Assembly: GCA_019348265.1 (NCBI GenBank)
Contig: JAHWJV010000167.1
Span: 1 to 7,595, forward strand
DNA: 7,595 nt
Origin: Gemmatimonadota bacterium
Lineage (GTDB): Bacteria; Gemmatimonadota; Gemmatimonadetes; Longimicrobiales; Longimicrobiaceae
Reading direction: 5' to 3'
Position numbers and translations under genes: made by a program. Below, piece after piece: positions 1 through 5,348 of this stretch; the first letter of the stretch is position 1, and every line of letters starts with the position of its first letter. The notes under the pieces were generated by a model. It made no database searches. It was not told the DNA's origin and worked only from the letters and a program-made list of their open reading frames with translations.

Positions 1-121
1 CTGCATCCCTCTGCACCCTGGCGCGGATAGGCTCCTGGTGCAAAATCCTTTCCCATCGCGCCGAAGGAACGCGCTTTGCTCCTCCCGTGGCTCGACTGCT
101 CGAACCCGTGCCGCGGCCCCC

Positions 122-1267
122 ATGAAGCAACGCTGCCTTATACTGATCGCGCTCTCGTGTGTCGCCTGTGAGAACAGGCCGGACCCGGTGAAAGATCCCG
201 TGGGCGCGGAGGTGCAGACCGGCACGATCCGGCTGGAAGAAGTGGCGCAGGTCTCCTCGCCGGTGTTCCTGACCTCGCCCCCGGGCGACGCCCGGCTCTT
301 CGTCCTCGAGCAGGCCGGACGCATTCGCGTCGTGGAAGACGGCCAGCTCCTGGCCACTCCTTTCCTGGACATCAGCAGCAAAGTGGGAAGCGGCGGCGAG
401 CGTGGCCTCCTCGGGCTCGCGTTCCATCCGGCGTACGCGAGCAACGGCTACTTTTTCGTCAACTACACCGACAGGAACGGCGACACCCGGATCGAGCGGT
501 ACCGTGCCTCGGCGGACCGGAACCGGGCTGACCCGGGGTCGGTGAAGCGGCTCCTGTCGATCGACCAGCCGTACGCCAACCACAACGGCGGGATGCTCGA
601 GTTCGGAGCGGACGGGATGCTGTACATCGGGATGGGCGACGGCGGCAGCGGCGGCGACCCCCTGGGGAACGGCCAGAAGCTCAGCACGCTGCTGGGCAAG
701 CTGCTGCGCATCGACGTCGACCGGGGAGACCCGTATGGAATTCCCGCCGGGAACCCGTTCGTCGGCCGGGCGGGCGCGCGCGGAGAGATCTGGGCGTACG
801 GCCTGCGCAACCCGTGGCGCTTCGCCTTCGACCACGCCGGGGGCAATCTCTACGTAGCGGACGTCGGGCAGAACGCCCTGGAGGAGATCACCGTGGTCGC
901 ATCAGCGAGCGGCGGCGTGAACTACGGCTGGAACCGAATGGAGGGGGCTCGCTGCTTCCGCGCGGAGAGCTGCGACCGCGGCGGATTGCAGATCCCTCAG
1001 GTGGACTACCCGCGCTCCGACGGATGCTCCGTTACTGGCGGATACGTGTACCGCGGGCGACGGATTCCGAACCTGGTCGGACACTACTTCTATGCCGACT
1101 ACTGCCGGCCGGGGCTCCGCAGCTTCCACTCGTCGCCCGCGGTTACGGACCAGCGGCTGTGGGATCTGCCGCAGGCCACGCAGGTCTCGTCGTTCGGCCA
1201 GGATTCGGAGGGCGAGTTGTACGTTCTCTCGCACGGCGGCCGGGTCTTCAAGATCGTTCCGGGTTGA
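122..1267 (+). CDS. PQQ-dependent sugar (aldose/glucose-sorbosone) dehydrogenase-like lipoprotein, first tandem copy
   Basis: Predicted six-bladed beta-propeller quinoprotein that oxidises aldose sugars with PQQ outside the inner membrane. At 381 residues it is close to the short aldose sugar dehydrogenases (E. coli YliI/Asd type) rather than the longer Acinetobacter soluble glucose dehydrogenase. Visible family motifs: LLGLAFHP (96-103), NHNGG (153-157, whose H154 aligns with the catalytic base of soluble GDH), GDGG (172-175), GLRNPWR (227-233, with R229 matching the PQQ-binding Arg), DVGQ (247-250) and NYGW (267-270). Four cysteines (278, 284, 302, 328) recur in the downstream paralog and may form disulfides. 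The ATG at 122 was chosen because it opens directly into a lipoprotein signal: basic start, hydrophobic stretch, then Cys at 13 or 16 (C16 aligns with the paralog). The GTG at 38 only adds an Arg-rich stretch before it. No clear ribosome-binding site precedes 122. The substrate cannot be told from sequence. Confidence 0.9.
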   Translation: MKQRCLILIALSCVACENRPDPVKDPVGAEVQTGTIRLEEVAQVSSPVFLTSPPGDARLFVLEQAGRIRVVEDGQLLATPFLDISSKVGSGGERGLLGLAFHPAYASNGYFFVNYTDRNGDTRIERYRASADRNRADPGSVKRLLSIDQPYANHNGGMLEFGADGMLYIGMGDGGSGGDPLGNGQKLSTLLGKLLRIDVDRGDPYGIPAGNPFVGRAGARGEIWAYGLRNPWRFAFDHAGGNLYVADVGQNALEEITVVASASGGVNYGWNRMEGARCFRAESCDRGGLQIPQVDYPRSDGCSVTGGYVYRGRRIPNLVGHYFYADYCRPGLRSFHSSPAVTDQRLWDLPQATQVSSFGQDSEGELYVLSHGGRVFKIVPG

Positions 1268-1336
1268 GCCGGCGCCATGAGCAGGACCCGCCGCCCCTGG
1301 CTGCACACGTCCAACGGCGTTAGCCTCCGTTGCTTC

Positions 1337-1367
1337 GGCCCCGTGGCTGCGCCGTGCGCAGCGGGCC
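1337..1367 (+). terminator. Strong GC-rich hairpin between the two dehydrogenase genes
   Basis: The inner stem GCTGCGC (1346-1352) pairs perfectly with GCGCAGC (1356-1362) around a 3-nt loop. The outer stem GGCCC (1337-1341) pairs with GGGCC (1363-1367), leaving a 4-nt bulge (1342-1345) on the left side. It lies 69 nt after the first dehydrogenase stop and 35 nt before the second start. No T-run follows, so it is not a textbook intrinsic terminator. It could stop or pause transcription, protect a 3' end, or act in the leader of the second gene. Confidence 0.4.
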
Positions 1368-1389
1368 AATCGCACCCTGAACCGCCCTC

Positions 1390-1397
1390 GAGAGGGG
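1390..1397 (+). promoter_or_regulatory. Ribosome-binding site of the second dehydrogenase
   Basis: The purine-rich GAGAGGGG ends 5 nt before the ATG at 1403. It decides that start over the upstream in-frame ATG at 1277, which would bury the lipoprotein signal behind a 42-residue extension. Confidence 0.6.
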
Positions 1398-1402
1398 ATC
1401 CC

Positions 1403-2557
1403 ATGATTCGAAAGCTCGTCTTGCTTCTGGTCGGCTCCACGATCGCCTGCGCCAGCCCGCAACCGGTCCCCAGCCAGAGCGCGGGCGCCATGAGCCAGAG
1501 CGCCACGATCCGCCTGCAGGAGGTGGCGCAGGGGCTCGCCGCACCCGTGTTCCTGACCTCTCCGGCCGGCGACCGGCGCCTGTTCATCGTGGAGAAGCCG
1601 GGGAGGATCCGGATCATCGAGAACGGGCAGCTGCTGCCGACGCCGTTTCTGGACATCACCGATCGCGTGGGTAGCACCGGTAGCGAGCAGGGGCTGCTGG
1701 GGCTCGCATTCCACCCGAGCTATGCCCGCAACGGCTTCCTCTTCGTCAACTACACGGACAAGGCTGGCGACACCCAGATCGAGCGCTACCGGGTGACCGC
1801 GGACCGTAACAGCGCGGACGCCGCGTCGGCGAAGCGGCTCCTCTCCATCGATCAGCCCTTCGCCAACCATAACGGCGGGATGGTGGATTTCGGGCCGGAC
1901 GGGATGCTCTACATCGGCATGGGCGACGGCGGCAGCCGCGGAGATCCGCAGGGGCACGGGCAGAACATGAACAGCCTGCTGGGCAAGCTGCTGCGCATCG
2001 ACGTCGATCGCGGGGAGCCGTACGGCATCCCCAGAGGCAACCCGTTCGTGGGCCGCACCGGCGTACGCGCCGAGATCTGGGCTTCCGGACTTCGCAACCC
2101 GTGGCGGTTCTCCTTCGATCGGGCCGCGAACCAGCTCTACGTCGCGGACGTCGGCCAGAACACCTCCGAGGAGATCAACGTGGTCCCCGCGACGACCGCC
2201 GGGGTCAACTACGGGTGGAATCGGATGGAGGCCTCGCACTGTTTCGGCACGGAACCCTGCGATCGCACCGGCCTTCACGTCTCCCAGTACGAGTACCCGC
2301 GCGCGGGGGGCTGCTCTGTCACCGGCGGCTACGTCTACCGCGGGCGTCAGATCCCCGCGCTCGTGGGGCACTACTTCTATGCCGACTACTGCCAGCCCGG
2401 GATCCGAAGCATGCGCTTCACCACCGCAGGCGTGATGAACGAGCGGCGCTGGGATCTCCCGGGGGCCGCCCAGGTGGCCTCCTTCGGGCAGGACTCGGAT
2501 GGTGAGATGTATGTTCTGTCGCTGGGCGGAAAGGTGTACAGGATAGTGCCGGGGTGA
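1403..2557 (+). CDS. PQQ-dependent sugar (aldose/glucose-sorbosone) dehydrogenase-like lipoprotein, second tandem copy
   Basis: Second quinoprotein sugar dehydrogenase, 384 residues and roughly 70% identical by eye to the preceding gene across the propeller. The same motifs are intact: LLGLAFHP (98-105), NHNGG with H156 as likely catalytic base, GDGG (174-177), GLRNPWR with R231, DVGQ (249-252) and NYGW (269-272). The four cysteines are also kept (280, 286, 304, 330). The N-terminus is a lipoprotein signal: basic MIRK, a hydrophobic run, then TIAC with C16 as the lipidation site, followed by a Ser/Gln/Pro-rich linker to about residue 33. The start at 1403 has a good ribosome-binding site. The copies differ most in the signal peptide, the linker and scattered surface positions, including loops after blade cores (for example around 258-267 and 339-347). 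Both therefore look functional, perhaps with different sugar preference or expression; that last point is inference. Confidence 0.92.
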   Translation: MIRKLVLLLVGSTIACASPQPVPSQSAGAMSQSATIRLQEVAQGLAAPVFLTSPAGDRRLFIVEKPGRIRIIENGQLLPTPFLDITDRVGSTGSEQGLLGLAFHPSYARNGFLFVNYTDKAGDTQIERYRVTADRNSADAASAKRLLSIDQPFANHNGGMVDFGPDGMLYIGMGDGGSRGDPQGHGQNMNSLLGKLLRIDVDRGEPYGIPRGNPFVGRTGVRAEIWASGLRNPWRFSFDRAANQLYVADVGQNTSEEINVVPATTAGVNYGWNRMEASHCFGTEPCDRTGLHVSQYEYPRAGGCSVTGGYVYRGRQIPALVGHYFYADYCQPGIRSMRFTTAGVMNERRWDLPGAAQVASFGQDSDGEMYVLSLGGKVYRIVPG

Positions 2558-2564
2558 GTGAATG

Positions 2565-2632
2565 GTTCAAAGTTCAAGGTGCCAAGTTCGAAGTGCGGCA
2601 GTGCCCGTCACTTTGAACTTTGAACTTTGAAC
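2565..2632. repeat. Heptad-built inverted repeat (GTTCAAA units against TTTGAAC units)
   Basis: The left arm is four 7-bp units, GTTCAAA, GTTCAAG, GTGCCAA and GTTCGAA (2565-2592), plus GTG. The right arm is CAC (2609-2611) followed by three exact TTTGAAC units (2612-2632). The arms are reverse complements, with one extra degenerate heptad on the left. A 13-nt loop (2596-2608) contains a small GGCA/TGCC inverted pair. The element is clearly more AT-rich than its surroundings, starts 7 nt after a stop codon and runs into the 5' end of the transporter frame. It may be a short palindromic intergenic repeat (REP/MITE-like), a bidirectional terminator, or both. I see no other copy in this window. 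Confidence 0.75.
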
Positions 2633-3912
2633 TTCAGCGCCGGGTCGATAATTTCCGACGGCGTCCCCCGTCCGCCCTCCACCCCAACGACCTCGATAGC
2701 CAGCTGGGTAAGCTCGTCGTCCTGATGATCACGGCGTTCGTGGACATGGTCGGGATGCTGATGGTCGTCCCGCTCCTGCCGTACTACGCCGCGGACCTGG
2801 GCGGGGCCGGGATGGTGGTGGGCATCCTGGTCTCCTCCTTCTCGGTTGCCCAGCTAATCAGCGCGCCGCTCTGGGGGCGTGTTTCGGACCGCTACGGGCG
2901 ACGCCCGGCGCTGCTCATCGGGCTTTCCTTCTCCGCCGCGGCGTACATCGTCTTCGCCTACTCCACGAGTCTGTGGCTGCTTCTGTTGTCGCGGGTGGTG
3001 CAGGGGGCGGGCGGGGGGACGACGGGGGTGATCCAGGCGTACGTCGCCGACGCGACGGAGCCCGAGCACCGGGCGAAGAGCCTGGGATGGATCTCGGCCG
3101 CGACGAATGCAGGGGTGGCGATCGGTCCCGCGCTGGGGTCGCTTGCCTTCGCCTTCGGGCGGGAGATGCCCGGCCTGATGGCGGCCGCGCTCTGCCTGGT
3201 GAACATCATGTTCGCCGCCCGCTTTCTCCGCGAATCGCACGACGTGCACGCGCACGCGGCGAGCGATCACGTGCGGCGCGGCTCCAGGGACGCGGTGTGG
3301 GAGGTGCTGCGCCACTCCAGCGAGCCCGCGCCGCGGCTGATCTGGATCTACGCCATCGCGATGGGGGCCTTCCAGGGGACCACGGCGGTCCTCGCGCTCT
3401 TTCTCGCCAAGCGGTACGGCGTGACGGAACAAACGATCGGCTACTTCTTCATGTACATCGGCGTGATCTCCGTGGTGAGCCGGGCCGGCGCGCTGGGGCC
3501 GCTGGTCGACCGCTTCGGGGAGGCGCGCCTCTCCCGCATCGGGATCTTCCTCCTGGCGCTCGGGCTGGCGACCATCCCGCTGACCTACGACTACATCCCC
3601 CTCGCTGCGGCGGTCGCGCTCCTTCCCCTAGGCACCGCGTTCACCTTCCCCTGCATCAGCTCGCTGCTCTCCCGGGTGATCCAGCGCCACGAGCGCGGGC
3701 TGTACATGGGCGTACAGCAGACCTTCGGCGGGATCGCTCGCGTCATAGGCCCGCTCTGGGCGGGGTGGGCGTACGATAACCTCGGGATGGGCGTCCCCTT
3801 CTGGACCGCGGCGCTGATGGTGCTCGGGACGCTGCTGCTCGGTGCCGACCTGGAAGAGTACACCCGGCCGAAGCAGGTCGAGCCCGCGGGGACGGCGACC
3901 ATCCCGGCGTAG
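2620..3912 (+). CDS. MFS transporter, 12-TM drug:proton antiporter (DHA1/TetA-like) type
   Basis: Inner-membrane major facilitator, probably a proton-driven efflux pump; the substrate is unknown. It has up to 430 residues with about 12 hydrophobic segments and a hydrophilic central loop (about 203-238, His/Arg-rich). Motif A, GRVSDRYGRR (86-95), sits in the TM2-TM3 loop, and its C-half echo LVDRFGEARL (295-304) in the TM8-TM9 loop. TM4 carries RVVQG (125-129). TM5 has the antiporter motif C pattern G165-xxx-G169-P170-xx-G173, echoed by IGPLWAG in the second half. The start is uncertain. The open frame follows a TGA at 2614, and the first candidate, TTG at 2620, lies inside the heptad palindrome without a ribosome-binding site. 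The ATG at 2725 would cut into TM1 by comparison with TetA. A CTG at 2704 would give a TetA-like N-terminus. I keep the longest form. The gap to the dehydrogenase is 62 nt. Confidence 0.88.
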   Translation: MNFELQRRVDNFRRRPPSALHPNDLDSQLGKLVVLMITAFVDMVGMLMVVPLLPYYAADLGGAGMVVGILVSSFSVAQLISAPLWGRVSDRYGRRPALLIGLSFSAAAYIVFAYSTSLWLLLLSRVVQGAGGGTTGVIQAYVADATEPEHRAKSLGWISAATNAGVAIGPALGSLAFAFGREMPGLMAAALCLVNIMFAARFLRESHDVHAHAASDHVRRGSRDAVWEVLRHSSEPAPRLIWIYAIAMGAFQGTTAVLALFLAKRYGVTEQTIGYFFMYIGVISVVSRAGALGPLVDRFGEARLSRIGIFLLALGLATIPLTYDYIPLAAAVALLPLGTAFTFPCISSLLSRVIQRHERGLYMGVQQTFGGIARVIGPLWAGWAYDNLGMGVPFWTAALMVLGTLLLGADLEEYTRPKQVEPAGTATIPA

Positions 3913-4009
3913 CTCCTGAGCGTTCCCGTACTGTCCGGCGGGCACAGCGATCCTGGAAAACCGACATAGCCGGCCATCCCTGAAGCTCGCGTCCTTCCTT
4001 ACCGCTCCC

Positions 4010-4013
4010 GGAG
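4010..4013 (+). promoter_or_regulatory. Ribosome-binding site of the dipeptidase
   Basis: GGAG lies 10 nt before the ATG at 4024, 13 nt before the ATG at 4027 and only 4 nt before the GTG at 4018. The spacing favours 4024, although 4018 or 4027 would change the product by only a few residues. Confidence 0.45.
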
Positions 4014-4023
4014 CACGGTGCCG

Positions 4024-5253
4024 ATGATGCGCTACGCCAGGCTACTCCCGCTCTTTCTCCTGATCGGCTGCGCCGCCGCGCCGGGTACGCGGCCGCGCGG
4101 TGCGAGTGCCTCGCCGGAGATGGCGACGGATCGGTTCCGCGTCCGCGCCGAGCGGATCCTGGACGATACGCCGCTGATCGACGGGCACAACGACATCTGG
4201 GACGCGATGAAGGACCGACGGTGGGGCGTCGCGGATGTGGACCTGACGCAGCCCCGCCCCGAGCTGCACACGGATCTGCCCCGCCTGCGGGCCGGCCGGG
4301 TCGGCGCGCAGTTCTGGTCCGCGTACGTCTCTACCGCGTACACCGGGCCGGAGGCGCTGCGCCAGGCCCTCGCCAACATTGAAGCGGTTCGGCAGCTCGT
4401 GGCTCGATACGAGGAGCTGGAGCCCGCCCGCACCGCGGACGACATCGCGCGGATCCACCGATCGGGCCGGATTGCGTCGCTGATCGGAATGGAGGGGGGG
4501 CACACCATCGAGAGCTCCCTTGCAAACCTGCGCACCTTCCATGACCTAGGCGTGAGCTACCTCACGCTCACCCACGCCGCCACTACCGATTGGGCCGACG
4601 CCGCCACCGATGCGCCGCGGCATGGCGGCCTCTCGCCGTTCGGCGAGGAAGTGGTGCGCGAGATGAACCGGCTCGGCATGTTCGTGGACCTGAGCCACGT
4701 CAGTCCGGAGACCATGCACGATGCCCTGCGCGTAACGCGGGCACCGGTCATCTTCTCGCACTCCTCGGCGCGTGCAGTGACGGACAACCCGCGGAACGTC
4801 CCCGACGACGTCCTGCGCCTCCTGCCCCGGAACGGGGGCGTGGTGATGGTGACGTTCGTTCCGCAGTTCGTCAGCTCCGCGGTCGGCGCCTGGAACGCCC
4901 GCCGCGACTCGGTGACGGCCGCGGCGCGAGCCGCGGGCCCGGACTCCGCCGGCGTGGAACTGCGCTTCCGCGAGTGGGCCGCGGCGAACCCCTCACCCCG
5001 TGCGACCCTCTCCGACGTGGCGGATCACATCGATCACATCCGTCGGGTGATCGGGTCGGATTACATCGGAATCGGGGCCGATTTCGACGGCATCACCAGC
5101 ACCCCGGTGGGTCTGGAAAACGTCTCCACCTACCCTGCCCTCTTCGCGGAGCTCGCGCGCCGCGGCTACAGCGACCAGGAGCTGCGGAAGATCGCCGGGC
5201 TGAACCTGCTGCGGGCCATGCGCCGAATGGAATCGGTGGCGCGCGGCAGGTGA
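4024..5253 (+). CDS. Membrane dipeptidase (renal dipeptidase, peptidase family M19), lipoprotein
   Basis: Binuclear zinc dipeptidase expected to hydrolyse dipeptides, possibly including D-amino-acid-containing ones, on the periplasmic side of a membrane. The 409-residue product starts with a short basic segment and hydrophobic core ending in the lipobox LIGC (13-16), so C16 is the likely lipid anchor. All M19 metal ligands can be seen: the HxD pair in GHNDIWD (H55, D57), the bridging Glu in GMEGGHT (E157), His in DLSHVS (H225), His in FSHSSARA (H246) and the catalytic Asp in GADFDG (D353). H184 in LTLTHAATTDW matches the substrate-binding His of human renal dipeptidase. The length is normal for the family, with no truncation. 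An insertion rich in Ala and Arg (about 285-325) precedes the GADFDG strand and is probably a variable loop. The gene stands alone, 111 nt after the transporter and 95 nt before the heme/propeller gene. Physiological substrates cannot be inferred. Confidence 0.95.
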   Translation: MMRYARLLPLFLLIGCAAAPGTRPRGASASPEMATDRFRVRAERILDDTPLIDGHNDIWDAMKDRRWGVADVDLTQPRPELHTDLPRLRAGRVGAQFWSAYVSTAYTGPEALRQALANIEAVRQLVARYEELEPARTADDIARIHRSGRIASLIGMEGGHTIESSLANLRTFHDLGVSYLTLTHAATTDWADAATDAPRHGGLSPFGEEVVREMNRLGMFVDLSHVSPETMHDALRVTRAPVIFSHSSARAVTDNPRNVPDDVLRLLPRNGGVVMVTFVPQFVSSAVGAWNARRDSVTAAARAAGPDSAGVELRFREWAAANPSPRATLSDVADHIDHIRRVIGSDYIGIGADFDGITSTPVGLENVSTYPALFAELARRGYSDQELRKIAGLNLLRAMRRMESVARGR

Positions 5254-5334
5254 TGAGGTTTCTCTTCGCACGCGGGAACCGCATATTCGGGGCAGGCGCC
5301 AAGCCTAGCCCCTCGCCAGCACACCATCCATACC

Positions 5335-5341
5335 GGAGGAG
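5335..5341 (+). promoter_or_regulatory. Strong ribosome-binding site of the heme/propeller protein
   Basis: GGAGGAG is the best Shine-Dalgarno match in the window, with 7 nt to the ATG at 5349. It fixes that start against the much longer open frame that continues upstream through the dipeptidase gene, and it suggests efficient translation. Confidence 0.8.
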
Positions 5342-5348
5342 CCGCCAT

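Noticed and set aside
38..121. GTG-initiated N-terminal extension of the first dehydrogenase
   Set aside because: It would place an Arg-rich 28-residue stretch before an otherwise good lipoprotein signal, and it has no ribosome-binding site.
76..1348. Shared leader element upstream of both dehydrogenases (TTGCT then CCCGTGGCT at 76-92 and 1330-1348)
   Set aside because: Only two short matches with a 2-nt gap, at different distances from the starts (about 30 and 55 nt). This is within chance for GC-rich DNA, although a relic of the duplication cannot be excluded.
1277..1402. ATG-initiated N-terminal extension of the second dehydrogenase
   Set aside because: It covers the intergenic hairpin and would disrupt the lipoprotein signal. 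The ATG at 1403 has a proper ribosome-binding site.
902..2371. 489-residue open frame on the minus strand across both dehydrogenases
   Set aside because: It is antisense to two well-supported genes, has low-complexity Arg/Ala/Val composition and no recognisable domain. It is a typical shadow frame of high-GC coding DNA.
3913..4009. Possible promoter or terminator between transporter and dipeptidase
   Set aside because: No convincing -35/-10 pair or stable stem could be found by eye.
4590..5348. In-frame upstream extension of the heme/propeller gene into the dipeptidase
   Set aside because: The extension overlaps a complete M19 gene in another frame and is Arg/Pro-rich. The strong ribosome-binding site and signal peptide place the start at 5349.
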